Assembly (NCBI GenBank): GCA_016787225.1
Contig: JAEUUY010000014.1
Location: 46,713-110,712 of the forward strand
DNA from: Chitinophagales bacterium
GTDB taxonomy: Bacteria > Bacteroidota > Bacteroidia > Chitinophagales > JADJOU01
Length of the DNA: 64,000 nucleotides
Direction of reading: 5' to 3'
Below the pieces are notes generated by a model. That model worked only from the letters and a program-made list of their open reading frames with translations. It ran no database searches and was not told where the DNA came from. Of this stretch, positions 7,833 through 18,012 are shown piece by piece. Position 1 is the stretch's first letter. The number at the start of each line of letters is the position of its first letter. A program made the position numbers and the translations under genes.

Positions 7833-10277
7833 ATGCGTAATCTTATCTTTTTCTTGTGCCTTCTCTCATCTATTCTCGCGAATGGGAATGAACTGCAAGA
7901 AATTCCTAAAAAATATTTTGACTTATTGCATACCGATTTGGAACTCATACCAAAGTGGAAAGAGCATCAGATGAAAGGGAAGGCCACCTTGACGCTATTG
8001 CCTTATTTCCATCCTCAGAATAAATTAGTGCTAGATATTAAGTATTTAGATATCCATTCCGTGGAATTAAAGGCATTAGGGAATAAACCCTTACCCTATA
8101 ATTATACGAAATCCAAACTGGAAATTGATTTGGGGAAATTTTATACAAAAAAAGACACCTTGATCATTGTCATCGATTATACTGCAAATCCTGATAGTAT
8201 AGTCGATTCGACTGGTGCTGCCATTAAAGATGAGAAAGGTCTTTACTTTATCAATACGGATGGAAAACGCAAAGATGCGCCAATGCACTTGTGGACTCAG
8301 GGCGAAACCCACTCCAATAGCAGCTGGTTCCCTACCCTAGACCAACCATCAGAGAAGCATACGCAGAAATTGAAAGTAATCTATGAGTCTAATTTCGTTT
8401 CGCTCTCCAATGGCAAGCTAATATCAAGCAAGGACAATAAAAATGGTACTAAGACCGATGTATGGGAGCAAACTATTCCACATTCTGTTTACTTAACAGT
8501 TCTGGTTATAGGAGACTATACCATAGTGAAAGATCAATGGCGTGGGAAAGAGGTTTCTTATTTTATGGAACCACAATATAAATCGTTGGCGAGACCCATT
8601 TTTGGAAGAACTCCTGAAATGATGGAATATTTCTCCAAACTTTTAGGAGTTGATTTTCCCTGGGACAAGTATTCTCAAGTTATAGTGCACGACTTTACAG
8701 CTGGAGCTATGGAGAATACTACGGCTGTTACCTTTAATACTATGTTTCAGAAAGATGCTCGCGAACTGGTCGATGGCAATGATGATGAGACGGTAGCGCA
8801 TGAACTTTTTCACCATTGGTTCGGAAATATAGTTACCTGTAAGACTTGGACACATTTAACCCTCAATGAATCCTTTGCCAACTATTCTGAGTATTTGTGG
8901 ACGGAATACAAATATGGCAAAGAAGAAGCCGAATATCATTGGACTCAAGATTTGTCACCCTATTTTTCGTATAGCAGTAGTAAGAAGGAACCATTAGTTC
9001 GGTATTTCTATAAGAAACCGGATGATATGTTTGACCTTATTTCATACAATAAAGGAGGTAAAATTCTACACATGCTTCGCAATTATTTAAGCGACGAGGT
9101 TTTCTTTAAATCACTTCAACTTTATCTCACTCGACACAAATATAAAACAGCAGAATACTCTGATCTCAGACAATGCTTTGAAGAGATTTCAGGAGAAGAC
9201 CTCTATTGGTTTTTTCAGCAATGGTATGAAAATGGAGGTCATCCTATTTTAAACTCTAGCTATACTAAATCCTCAGATAGTACTGTTTTAGTGATTTCTC
9301 AGCGACATAATTTTGATTCCAGTCTAGTATATAAACTTCCCCTTGATTTAAGTATTTATACGGGCGATATTGTCAAAAAACAACGCGTTCTATTAAGTAA
9401 ATCAAAAGATACATTTATTATTCGAGAAAAAGATGTAAAAACGATTAGCATTGATGGTACGCATACTATAGTAGCTGTTAAAAACGAAACTCGCGATGTA
9501 AATGATTGGATATTCTTGCTTGAAAATTCGAAAAGCTATATAGATCAAAATAAAGCCTTAAAAAAACTAGCTATACATAAGGATAAAGATAAGGTCAAAG
9601 ATGCCATATTCGAATTATTATCCACAGATAAAAATAGATTACGTCAAGAAGCGATTAAAGCTATCGATAAAAAATGGTTGAAACGAGATACTAAGTGGAA
9701 TGAAAAACTAAAATCTATTTTAACGGAATCCAAATCAGGTCGTGTAAAATCAGCAGCAATCGATAAGCTTTCAGAGAATGAAAATTTAGAAGGGCTAGAT
9801 AGTATCATTGCACCACTTTTAAATGATTCCTCTTATTTAGTAGAAAATTCTGCACTGAAGTTTTTGAATAAAGTAGATTCCGTTAAAGCACTTGACTATG
9901 CCTACAAAAGAATATTTAGCAATAGCTATAATATCCTTAACACAGTTTTTGAAATCATAGCGCAATCGAAAAATCCAAAGGAAATAATCTATTTCGAACA
10001 GGCCATAGAAAAAGCACAAGGATATAAAAAACTGGCTATATATAGTAATTTCGGTGGATATCTGGCCTACATGAATGAAAAAGTTATGGAGAATTATATA
10101 GACAAGTTTGAAGCCATGACCTCCTCTACTGAAGAAGCCGACAATTACTGCAGTAAAACAGCACTTAGAATGTTAAAGTCAGAATTAGTGAAACGAGATG
10201 ATATTCAATCTAAAAAAAATGTAGATAGAATTGATGTCATATTAGATAAAGCGAAAAAAATAGATGAGGAATTTTAA
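7833..10277 (+). CDS. Secreted M1-family zinc aminopeptidase
   Basis: M1 aminopeptidases remove N-terminal residues from peptides. I use the ATG at 7833, which gives a clean signal peptide (MRNLIFFLCLLSSILANG) and 814 residues; an in-frame TTG at 7800 would add 11 residues before it and lies in the promoter. The exopeptidase motif GAMEN is near residue 290 and the zinc site HELFHHWFGN with NESFANYSEYLW starts near residue 323 (HExxH-18-E). The last ~250 residues are a helical repeat domain of HEAT type. Export to the periplasm or surface is expected and no T9SS C-terminal domain is visible. Confidence 0.92.
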   Translation: MRNLIFFLCLLSSILANGNELQEIPKKYFDLLHTDLELIPKWKEHQMKGKATLTLLPYFHPQNKLVLDIKYLDIHSVELKALGNKPLPYNYTKSKLEIDLGKFYTKKDTLIIVIDYTANPDSIVDSTGAAIKDEKGLYFINTDGKRKDAPMHLWTQGETHSNSSWFPTLDQPSEKHTQKLKVIYESNFVSLSNGKLISSKDNKNGTKTDVWEQTIPHSVYLTVLVIGDYTIVKDQWRGKEVSYFMEPQYKSLARPIFGRTPEMMEYFSKLLGVDFPWDKYSQVIVHDFTAGAMENTTAVTFNTMFQKDARELVDGNDDETVAHELFHHWFGNIVTCKTWTHLTLNESFANYSEYLWTEYKYGKEEAEYHWTQDLSPYFSYSSSKKEPLVRYFYKKPDDMFDLISYNKGGKILHMLRNYLSDEVFFKSLQLYLTRHKYKTAEYSDLRQCFEEISGEDLYWFFQQWYENGGHPILNSSYTKSSDSTVLVISQRHNFDSSLVYKLPLDLSIYTGDIVKKQRVLLSKSKDTFIIREKDVKTISIDGTHTIVAVKNETRDVNDWIFLLENSKSYIDQNKALKKLAIHKDKDKVKDAIFELLSTDKNRLRQEAIKAIDKKWLKRDTKWNEKLKSILTESKSGRVKSAAIDKLSENENLEGLDSIIAPLLNDSSYLVENSALKFLNKVDSVKALDYAYKRIFSNSYNILNTVFEIIAQSKNPKEIIYFEQAIEKAQGYKKLAIYSNFGGYLAYMNEKVMENYIDKFEAMTSSTEEADNYCSKTALRMLKSELVKRDDIQSKKNVDRIDVILDKAKKIDEEF

Positions 10278-10286
10278 TAACACGCT

Positions 10287-11441
10287 ATGATATTATATGA
10301 TGAATTAATTACTTGGCAAAATTTATTGCCACTGACGTTTACAAGAAGTATTGCGGAATGCAGAGTTGGCATTTTGACTATTCAAGAGAAATGGAAGCAT
10401 TATTTAAAAACTGAGAGTCAGATAGAATATGTACAGGAATATTTGCGTCATACATCAAACGATAATTCTGACGGAATTAGAATTGTTTCCAACCTTTTGC
10501 CTAATAAAGAACTGGTTAATGTAATAGCCGGACTTACTGAAAATTCTGCTTTGTTTTATGATAATATAGAAATAGCTTCAAAGAATAAAAAAGTTGATTT
10601 TAAAATACTAACTTATAATGGTGCAATTTCTTTTATCCATTATCCATGGGATATATTTCTAGCAAACGATGCTGAAATTCGAAAAGACTATGAACTAATA
10701 ACTGCTGGAAGAACAAGTGCTCATCTCAGTTCTGATAATAAAATAATAGGCGAAAATATATTCATAGAGCCAGAAGCGAAAGTTCACTGCAGTATCCTGA
10801 ATACAAATACAGGGCCGATTTATATAGGTAAAAATGCTGAAGTAATGGAAGGCGCTACTATTCGTGGACCATTTGCATTAGGAGAGAATGCCCAAATTAA
10901 AATGGGGGCTAAAATCTATGGTGCTACAACTATTGGGGCAGGATGCAAAGTAGGCGGAGAAATTACCAATTCCGTTTTCTTCGCCAATTCCAATAAAGCA
11001 CATGATGGATATTTAGGAAACTCTGTTCTTGGAGAATGGTGTAATCTCGGTGCTGATACTAATTCTTCTAATCTGAAAAACAACTACAGCCAAGTAGATA
11101 TTTATAACTATCATCAAAATGCCTCTATCGATACTGGACAGCAATTTCTAGGCTTAATCATGGGCGATCATTCAAAAGCGGGAATCAATACCATGTTTAA
11201 CACTGGGACGGTTGTAGGTGTTTGCGCTAATATAGTAGGTGCTGGTTTCCCAAAGAAACATATTCCGTCATTTAGCTGGTCAATTTCTGAAAAAATAAGA
11301 CCATATGATTGGGAGAAAGCATTGGAAACAATTCGTATAGTTTATGCACGTAGAAATCGAATTCTTACAGAACATGAAGAAAATATATTAAAACACATCT
11401 ATCAAGAAACATTTCGTACACAAGCAGAAAGTAAATTATGA
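10287..11441 (+). CDS. GlmU-family sugar nucleotidyltransferase-like protein with hexapeptide beta-helix
   Basis: A 384-residue protein of the Bacteroidota GlmU-like family. The N-terminal ~110 residues begin with LPLTFTRSIAECRVGILTIQEKW, the typical opening of this family, in place of a canonical LAAGxGTRM pyrophosphorylase loop. From about residue 150 to 330 there are hexapeptide repeats ([IV]-G-x-x-[AC]) of a left-handed beta-helix (for example IYIGKNAEVMEGATIRGP, IGAGCKVGGEI). It probably forms or transfers acyl groups to activated sugars. The stop overlaps the tpiA start in an ATGA arrangement, so both are translationally coupled. Confidence 0.82.
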   Translation: MILYDELITWQNLLPLTFTRSIAECRVGILTIQEKWKHYLKTESQIEYVQEYLRHTSNDNSDGIRIVSNLLPNKELVNVIAGLTENSALFYDNIEIASKNKKVDFKILTYNGAISFIHYPWDIFLANDAEIRKDYELITAGRTSAHLSSDNKIIGENIFIEPEAKVHCSILNTNTGPIYIGKNAEVMEGATIRGPFALGENAQIKMGAKIYGATTIGAGCKVGGEITNSVFFANSNKAHDGYLGNSVLGEWCNLGADTNSSNLKNNYSQVDIYNYHQNASIDTGQQFLGLIMGDHSKAGINTMFNTGTVVGVCANIVGAGFPKKHIPSFSWSISEKIRPYDWEKALETIRIVYARRNRILTEHEENILKHIYQETFRTQAESKL

Positions 11442-12208
11442 GTGAGAAAAAAATTATAGTAGCCGGTAATTGGAAGATGAATAAAACCTATCTGGAAGCC
11501 AAAGAGTTTATTGCCAAATTAAACAAGCTACCAGAACTAAAGACTAGAACGATTATAGCTTCACCAAGTCTTTATGTCGATACACTATTTATCAATAATG
11601 AAAAGAAAAATGTTTTCTTAGCATTACAAAATTGTAGCGCCTATGAAGGCGGAGCCTATACCGGAGAGATATCTGCAAAAATGATAGCTTCGCTTCAACT
11701 TAGCTATTGCATAGTTGGGCATTCTGAACGGAGACAATATTTCGGCGAAACAGATGAATCTGTTGCTGATAAATTAAGTCTACTGATTAAAAACAATGTT
11801 TCGCCGATTTTTTGTGTTGGTGAAACGCTGACAGAAAGAGAAAAAAACGAAACATTCAATATTATCCGCAGACAACTATTGAGAGGATTAAAAGGCGTAG
11901 ATAATGAATGTATTCAGAAGGTAATTATAGCCTATGAGCCTGTATGGGCTATTGGAACAGGTGTTACCGCTTCTAAAGAGCAAGCGGAAGAGGTTCATAA
12001 GTTTATTTTTGATTTACTATCTGAAATTTATTCATCCGAAATTAGCAAGCGTGTTCCTATATTGTATGGTGGTAGCTGCAACGAGAAGAATGCGGAAGAA
12101 CTTTTCAAGCAGCCCAATATATGGGGTGGTCTCATTGGTGGAGCAAGTCTAAATATTGAAAGTTTTTATAATATCATGCAAACTGCTGAAAAAATAAATG
12201 AGCAATAA
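11438..12208 (+). CDS. tpiA: Triosephosphate isomerase
   Basis: Interconverts dihydroxyacetone phosphate and glyceraldehyde-3-phosphate in glycolysis and gluconeogenesis. The 256-residue length is normal. Catalytic blocks are AGNWKMNKT (K13), CIVGHSERRQYFGETDE (catalytic His ~96), AYEPVWAIGTG (catalytic Glu and flexible loop 6), and the phosphate-binding YGGSCN and GGLIGGASL near the C terminus. It overlaps the GlmU-like gene by 4 bases and the next gene by 11 bases, placing this glycolytic enzyme inside a tight operon with glycan genes. Confidence 0.97.
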   Translation: MSEKKIIVAGNWKMNKTYLEAKEFIAKLNKLPELKTRTIIASPSLYVDTLFINNEKKNVFLALQNCSAYEGGAYTGEISAKMIASLQLSYCIVGHSERRQYFGETDESVADKLSLLIKNNVSPIFCVGETLTEREKNETFNIIRRQLLRGLKGVDNECIQKVIIAYEPVWAIGTGVTASKEQAEEVHKFIFDLLSEIYSSEISKRVPILYGGSCNEKNAEELFKQPNIWGGLIGGASLNIESFYNIMQTAEKINEQ

Positions 12209-13235
12209 AAAAAATATTCTATGCTTAGGTGGCTCGAGAAATCAAACGAGTCAATTGCATCAAATAGCCTGTCACTTAGAAAAGGATTATAATATTTATT
12301 ATAGTCAAATATTCGGAGAAGGCTTTTTATATAAAGCTGCAGCTGAAATAGGTTTTTTTGACAATACCGTTTTAGGAAGAGATAGTTCATTTACTAAAGC
12401 TTCCCAGCAATATCTTAAGCTACATGAATTAAACTATGATTATAGAGGTAGAAGTAAAGGAATTAAATATGATTTGGCCCTTCTTTCTACGGATATGATA
12501 GTCCCGAAAAGTTTTAAGAAAATAAAAACGGTATGGATTCAAGAAGGCATGATTGATCCTATAACTAATTTTGGTAAACTCGTGAAAAAGCTAGGACTTC
12601 CTGCATATGCTACGGCTAGCACTGCACTCAATGGCACATCGAATTCTGCTGATTTATACTTTGCTATGTCACGTGGATATAAAGAATACTTTACGACTTA
12701 CGGTACCCAAAGTGAGAAAATACTTGTTACAGGTGTTCCAAATTTTGACAACATACATGCCCTATTAGAAACCTCCTATAATGAAAGTGGATTTGTTTTA
12801 GTAGCAACCTCAGACATTAGAGAACTTGGAGGAAATGATGACAGAACTTTTCTAATAAATGAAGCTATAAAAATTGCAAATGGGCGAAAAATAATTTTTA
12901 AACCGCATCCAAACGAAAATATTGAAAGAGTAATTTCTGAAATCAGGTCAATCATACCTCATGCTCATATTATTACCGAACCTATCATCGATATTTTAAT
13001 AGCACATTGTGATGTACTAATAACACAATACTCTTCTTGTGTATATCAGGGATTGGTTTTAGGAAAAAAAGTATATAGTTATTTCCCGATCGAAGAACTA
13101 GAGTTTAAAAAACCGATACAGAATGGAGGCAAAAGTGCTGAAATCATTTCCAACATCGTTCGTGAATTTATGGAGTATAAAGGCGATAAAAATCAATTTA
13201 TTCAATCTTCTTCTTCGGTGAAAGAGTTCCAATAA
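12198..13235 (+). CDS. GT-B-type transferase, CDP-glycerol glycerophosphotransferase-like
   Basis: A 345-residue cytoplasmic protein. The N-terminal half begins with a Rossmann-like KNILCLGGSRNQTSQLHQIA and the C-terminal half holds IIFKPHPNENIERV followed by LITQYSSCVYQGLVLGKKVYSY, the pattern seen in CDP-glycerol:poly(glycerophosphate) transferases and polysialyltransferase-like GT-B enzymes. Exact donor and acceptor are unknown. It overlaps tpiA by 11 bases and is followed by a SpsF-like cytidylyltransferase and a GT2-flippase fusion, which together suggest surface-glycan assembly or decoration. Confidence 0.6.
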   Translation: MSNKKNILCLGGSRNQTSQLHQIACHLEKDYNIYYSQIFGEGFLYKAAAEIGFFDNTVLGRDSSFTKASQQYLKLHELNYDYRGRSKGIKYDLALLSTDMIVPKSFKKIKTVWIQEGMIDPITNFGKLVKKLGLPAYATASTALNGTSNSADLYFAMSRGYKEYFTTYGTQSEKILVTGVPNFDNIHALLETSYNESGFVLVATSDIRELGGNDDRTFLINEAIKIANGRKIIFKPHPNENIERVISEIRSIIPHAHIITEPIIDILIAHCDVLITQYSSCVYQGLVLGKKVYSYFPIEELEFKKPIQNGGKSAEIISNIVREFMEYKGDKNQFIQSSSSVKEFQ

Positions 13236-13288
13236 TTGAAAGTTATGTATAGAGACCCCTCTTTATGGAACAACCTTAAAAAAATGAA

Positions 13289-14086
13289 ATGATGACAAAA
13301 ATATTAACCATAGTTCAAGCCAGAATGAGCTCCACTAGACTACCTGGCAAAATTATGAAAACAATTTTAAATAAACCAGTACTTCAATTACAGTTGGAAC
13401 GAATGGCTTACTCTCGCTATTGTGGCCAAATAGTAGTAGCCACCTCCACCAATATAAAAGATGACGTAATAGAAGATTTTTGTAAATCTAATCAGATAGA
13501 GATTTTCAGGGGAGATGAAGATGATTTATTAGATAGACATTTTCAATGTGCTATTCAATATAAAGCCGATATCATAGCTAAAATACCATCAGATTGTCCT
13601 TTAATTGATGCTAAAGTAATGGATAAAGTTTTCGATTATTTTATAAATAATGATTTTGACTTTGTATCTAACCTTCACCCACCAAGTTATCCAGATGGCA
13701 ACGATGTAGAAGTATTTACATTTAAGGCTTTAGAAAAAGCAGCTCACCTAGCTCGTAAAAAATTAGAGCGCGAACACACAACTCCATATTTTTGGGAAAA
13801 TCCGCATCTATTCAAAATTGGGAATGTACTATGGGAAAAAGGGCTAGACTATTCTATGAGTCATAGATTCACCTTGGATTATCAAGAAGATTTCGAATTT
13901 ATTCAAAATGTATATGAAGAATTGTATCCCTCTAATCCCAATTTTTCTTTAGACGATATTCTCCAACTCTTAGCTATTCGACCAGATATCTATGATATCA
14001 ATTCAAACCTTGCAGGTGTCAACTGGTATAGAAATCACTTGGATGAGCTAAACACTATTACCTCTAGTCAAACTAAAATTATCTAA
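13289..14086 (+). CDS. SpsF-like cytidylyltransferase family protein
   Basis: A 265-residue nucleotide-sugar-forming enzyme of the SpsF/CMP-KDO-synthetase-like fold. The diagnostic nucleotide-binding loop IVQARMSSTRLPGKIM is at residues 8-23, followed by QIVVATS, IFRGDEDDLLDRH and AKIPSDCPLIDAKVMD. Proteins of this type activate acidic or modified sugars with CMP for polysaccharide and flagellin glycosylation. Two adjacent ATG codons (13289, 13292) are possible starts. It precedes the GT2-flippase fusion by 17 bases. Confidence 0.82.
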   Translation: MMTKILTIVQARMSSTRLPGKIMKTILNKPVLQLQLERMAYSRYCGQIVVATSTNIKDDVIEDFCKSNQIEIFRGDEDDLLDRHFQCAIQYKADIIAKIPSDCPLIDAKVMDKVFDYFINNDFDFVSNLHPPSYPDGNDVEVFTFKALEKAAHLARKKLEREHTTPYFWENPHLFKIGNVLWEKGLDYSMSHRFTLDYQEDFEFIQNVYEELYPSNPNFSLDDILQLLAIRPDIYDINSNLAGVNWYRNHLDELNTITSSQTKII

Positions 14087-14103
14087 CAGACTAGAAATTT
14101 GTA

Positions 14104-16488
14104 ATGCAGTTTCCTTGGATATATATACAAATTCCGCATTACAATAATGCACCTTTCTTGAAGGAATGTTTAACAAACGTTTCTCAAATCGAATATCCAA
14201 ATTTTCACTCAATTTTAATAAATGATTGCTCAACAGATCATACTAAAGAAACACTGAGCACCATTAACCTTCCAAATAATATTGCTATTATCCATAATGT
14301 GGAAAGGCTGGGAAGAGTTGGCAATTATCAGTTTGCATTTAAGCAGAGAAAGCATGCCAAATGGCTTATTAATAAAGATAGCGATGATTATTATACCGAT
14401 AATTCTTGGATAAAAACTGCTATGCAAATAGTTCAAAACAATCCTAACGATAAAATTGTCCATATTCAATCCAATTTTTTAGCACGAATAGAGATTAGTA
14501 AGACTAAAATAATTAAAGATTATGGCGACGGGTACTATTTGATTTCAGGATATGAATATGTGAAACTCTGTATACAATATTATGGATTTTCTCACCTCAG
14601 CAGTATTTTCAATGTAGAGCTTATTGAAAAATATGGTGCATATTCTGACGAATGTTTGCATACAGATTTTTTGACGGCTGCGAGAGCAGCTATCCAGGGC
14701 AACGTAATCGTCGGTTCTAAGGAAATAGGTGTTTGGAGAAAACATGATGGGAATCAATCTGTTCACAGATATAGCGAGGAAGAATATGTCAAAAATCAAA
14801 TCGCGTACTATCGTTTCTTTGAATGGTGTGAAAATTTCTTGTCTTTTAAACAAGTGAGAAAATTAACGACTATATTTGAGAATAGAGAGTTTGACCGAAA
14901 ATTAGTTTCAACTATTCAGAAACGAAATTTTAGAGAACTAAGTCAATTTTTTCTAAAAGAAAATTTTTCAATATGGCCTGTTATATTAAGCCTTATCAGA
15001 ATATTTATTTCAGATTTTAGTTATGCAAAATTATCTTATATAGGGCACGGACTTATCACTCGAGGGGCATCTGTACTGATTACACTTATAGTCCTACCCT
15101 ATATTATAAAGCAACTCGGAGTAGCTGAGTATAGTTGGATTGGGGTTTTTACGACTATTTCTAGCGCTATCTATATTTTTGATTTTGGACTCACAAATAT
15201 TGTCACTAAGGAGATAACACAGAAGGGATTAAAATCTAAAGATCATTTAAAAACTATCATAGCTAGTCAGGAAGTTATATACTTAGCCATAGGGATTTTT
15301 ATTTTTTTTGTGCTTCTATTTTCTTCAAACTGGCTGACTGCTCATTGGTTTTTCAGTAATTCTGGAATGGGAAATACGCAAAACTTAATGAGACTTATTG
15401 CTTTTGCTATACTTATGCAATGGCCGCATTCCTTCTATACAGGAGTTTTATTTGGCTTAAATAAGCAGGCTTTATCGAATTATACTCAGGTAGGACTCAC
15501 TGCCTTGAAGAATTTTGGAACTATTTTTCTTTTCTACTCTTTAGCACCTAGTATTGAGCTATTTTTTTATTGGCACATAAGCATTTCATTTCTCACTATA
15601 CTCATTCAGAAGTTTTTTGTTTATAAAGAAACTCAATTCATCAATCCTTTAAGATTTTTTTCTACTAGTTATCTCAGTCAATTAAAACAACTAGCTCTAG
15701 GCATATCCTTCATCAGTATTTTTGGATTTATCTATGGAGATGTGAATAATTTTTTACTAACTAAATGGCTAAGTAAAACCGAGTTTGGATATTATGCCAT
15801 CTTATACAATATTATTATGGCATTTATAATGTACTGCGCTACAGTAAAGAGTGCATTGTTTCCTTACATATCAAAATTATTATTATCAGAGCCTAATGAG
15901 GTTATAAAAAATAATTACTATAAACATACTATAATTATCAGCTATACTCTGATCCCCATCTGCATAGCACTAATTGTTTTTCGAATGGATATCTTAACTC
16001 TTTGGTTATCCAATGTCGATATCGTGCATAAACTAAATACTTCGTTTGGTTATATAACAGCAGGAAGCCTATTCAATGCATTAATGATTATACCATGGAC
16101 ATATTTAATAGCAATGTCTAGGCCGAAATTTCTTATTTATTTAACAGGTTTTATTGCGCTTTTATCTATCCCGCTTCTCTATTTTTTAGTATATCATTTT
16201 GAATTTGAAGGAGCATCTTTATACTGGCTTATCATCAATATTCTGCCGTTACCCGTTCTAATCTATTACTTTCATTCCCTCATTCAATTTGACCACGCCA
16301 AGTATTTCCTACATCTAATATTTGTACCTATAGTATTCTCTACCGCATTTCTTTACACTACTTCTTACGTCTTAAATACTCTCCAACTTCATTCCATTGC
16401 CAATATTGCCATTTGTGTCTTAGCTTTGGCTGTGACCTATTTTTCCATTCTTAGCTACAAATTCTTTGTATCAAAGCACAAATTTTAA
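14104..16488 (+). CDS. Fusion of a GT2 glycosyltransferase and a Wzx-type polysaccharide flippase
   Basis: A single 794-residue reading frame with two modules. Residues ~1-270 are a GT-A family 2 glycosyltransferase (IQIPHYNNAPFLKECL, SILINDCSTDHTKE, acidic motif NKDSDDYY). Residues ~300-794 are a 12-14-helix membrane protein of the oligosaccharide flippase type, starting YIGHGLITRGASVLITL, then LPYIIKQLGVAEYSWIG and FDFGLTNIVTKEI. Normally these are separate genes of a polysaccharide locus. No frameshift or internal stop separates them. The gene should make a glycolipid-linked sugar and help translocate it; this coupling is inference. Confidence 0.8.
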   Translation: MQFPWIYIQIPHYNNAPFLKECLTNVSQIEYPNFHSILINDCSTDHTKETLSTINLPNNIAIIHNVERLGRVGNYQFAFKQRKHAKWLINKDSDDYYTDNSWIKTAMQIVQNNPNDKIVHIQSNFLARIEISKTKIIKDYGDGYYLISGYEYVKLCIQYYGFSHLSSIFNVELIEKYGAYSDECLHTDFLTAARAAIQGNVIVGSKEIGVWRKHDGNQSVHRYSEEEYVKNQIAYYRFFEWCENFLSFKQVRKLTTIFENREFDRKLVSTIQKRNFRELSQFFLKENFSIWPVILSLIRIFISDFSYAKLSYIGHGLITRGASVLITLIVLPYIIKQLGVAEYSWIGVFTTISSAIYIFDFGLTNIVTKEITQKGLKSKDHLKTIIASQEVIYLAIGIFIFFVLLFSSNWLTAHWFFSNSGMGNTQNLMRLIAFAILMQWPHSFYTGVLFGLNKQALSNYTQVGLTALKNFGTIFLFYSLAPSIELFFYWHISISFLTILIQKFFVYKETQFINPLRFFSTSYLSQLKQLALGISFISIFGFIYGDVNNFLLTKWLSKTEFGYYAILYNIIMAFIMYCATVKSALFPYISKLLLSEPNEVIKNNYYKHTIIISYTLIPICIALIVFRMDILTLWLSNVDIVHKLNTSFGYITAGSLFNALMIIPWTYLIAMSRPKFLIYLTGFIALLSIPLLYFLVYHFEFEGASLYWLIINILPLPVLIYYFHSLIQFDHAKYFLHLIFVPIVFSTAFLYTTSYVLNTLQLHSIANIAICVLALAVTYFSILSYKFFVSKHKF

Positions 16489-16531
16489 AGTAAATGTCAC
16501 TTATACACAATAACTCATAGAATAATAAATA

Positions 16532-16539
16532 TACTTTTG
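16532..16539 (+). promoter_or_regulatory. Bacteroidota -7 promoter element for the VWA gene
   Basis: TACTTTTG matches TAnnTTTG, 14 bases before the ATG at 16554. It lies in the 65-base gap after the GT2-flippase gene and indicates that a new transcript starts here. Confidence 0.5.
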
Positions 16540-16553
16540 TGTAAAAAGAAATC

Positions 16554-17999
16554 ATGCGTTTTAGATTCACACTTCTTATTTTAGTATCTAGTCTAGGTCT
16601 TTACTCACAAGGCTCATTGAGGTTTGAGAATAAAAAAATGTATCTAGGAAATCTTGAAATCAATAATACTTATGGCATCAATTTTAGCTATGAAAATGTC
16701 TCTGGCAAAACTATCAAACTAAGTTATGAACCAATTACTAATCTCGTTAATGCCACCTTTAAAAAAGAGGATATTCTGCCAGGTGAAAAAGGGAGTTTAA
16801 AAATCAATTTCTATCCCGAAGCAGAAGGTCCTTTTAACGAAAGACTTTATATAATAATTAATGACAGTGAAAAAATAGAATTGAGTATATACGGTTCTGT
16901 CAAGACTATTTCACAATCATTCAAATCATTGACAGAAAGCAATAGGCTCTTTGGCGATAGAGATATTGCCTTTATGGTAGTAGATGCAGAGACTTTTATA
17001 GGTATACCTTATGCAAAGGTATTTATCAAAAATTCTACCAATAATAAAAGTTACATAGGAGTAGCTAATCGCTTTGGGGCACTTGTAAACAGAATACCAG
17101 AAGGTAAGTATAATATTCAAGCTATTGTAGAAGGATATGGAAAAGATGTGCTTGATATCAAATTAGATCCAAATAGAAATATTGCCTTTATAATCCTTGA
17201 AAAACCTGAAATTAAAGATTCTTTTGTCAAACCAGACACCCCTACTAACCTATTAGTCGCTAAAACTATTGATAGTGTTAATTATCAACCTAAAGCGGAC
17301 AGCTCACTAGCAGTAGAAGATGGAAAAAACATGAATACCAAGGCTCCCTACTACGACCCGCAGCCTCAAAAATCAGAAGGAGATATAACTCCTGTGACTC
17401 AGCCTCAAAAAGAAAGCACTGAAAATTTAGATAGAAAAACTTTAAATCTCATTTTACTTATTGATGTATCGAAGTCTATGGAAAAGCCAAATAGAATAGG
17501 AGTTCTCAAAAAAAGTATTATACATCTTATCAAAAACTATCAAGAGAAAGACTATCTTGCTATTCTTACCTTCAATGACGAAGTTAATGAACTAATGGCA
17601 AGAAATCAAATTATAGATAAAGAGAAAAGCATCAAGTATGTGAATTCCATTCTACCATCTGGAACTACAGACGGAGTCTTAGGCATCGACAAAGCCTTTG
17701 AAATACTTCAGAAAAGCTATATGCCAGATGCCATCAACATGGTCATTATTGCTTCTGATGGCAAGATGAATAAGTATGCCTATGATGATAAGGCTATGCT
17801 TGAGAAAATTGAAAAAATGAACGAAAATGGCATACTGACTTCTGTCGTCGGCTTTGGGACATCGCAAAGCTATAAGACTAAACTCAATCAAATGGCAGAA
17901 GCTGGCGGGGGCGTTTATATTGATATGAATCTTGATACGGAGAATTTAGAACGTATTCTACTCGATGATATTTATTCTACTCTACTACAAGTAAAATAG
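16554..17999 (+). CDS. Exported von Willebrand factor type A domain protein
   Basis: A 481-residue exported protein. Residues 1-19 form a signal peptide (MRFRFTLLILVSSLGLYSQ). An immunoglobulin-like DUF1573-type domain follows (~20-120: NVSGKTIKLSY, LPGEKGSLKINFYPEAEGPF), then a carboxypeptidase-regulatory-like beta sandwich (~135-205), a proline/serine linker, and a C-terminal VWA domain from ~295 with an intact metal-ion-dependent adhesion site (LLIDVSKSM, PSGTTDG, IASDGK). Such proteins usually bind protein ligands in a metal-dependent way. No T9SS sorting domain is visible, so periplasmic location is most likely. Confidence 0.8.
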   Translation: MRFRFTLLILVSSLGLYSQGSLRFENKKMYLGNLEINNTYGINFSYENVSGKTIKLSYEPITNLVNATFKKEDILPGEKGSLKINFYPEAEGPFNERLYIIINDSEKIELSIYGSVKTISQSFKSLTESNRLFGDRDIAFMVVDAETFIGIPYAKVFIKNSTNNKSYIGVANRFGALVNRIPEGKYNIQAIVEGYGKDVLDIKLDPNRNIAFIILEKPEIKDSFVKPDTPTNLLVAKTIDSVNYQPKADSSLAVEDGKNMNTKAPYYDPQPQKSEGDITPVTQPQKESTENLDRKTLNLILLIDVSKSMEKPNRIGVLKKSIIHLIKNYQEKDYLAILTFNDEVNELMARNQIIDKEKSIKYVNSILPSGTTDGVLGIDKAFEILQKSYMPDAINMVIIASDGKMNKYAYDDKAMLEKIEKMNENGILTSVVGFGTSQSYKTKLNQMAEAGGGVYIDMNLDTENLERILLDDIYSTLLQVK

Positions 18000-18012
18000 A
18001 GATATTTGCGCC

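Noticed and set aside
13244..13291. Short 15-codon frame before the SpsF-like gene (MYRDPSLWNNLKKMK)
   Set aside because: Looks like a possible remnant of another coding region but is too short to support a gene.
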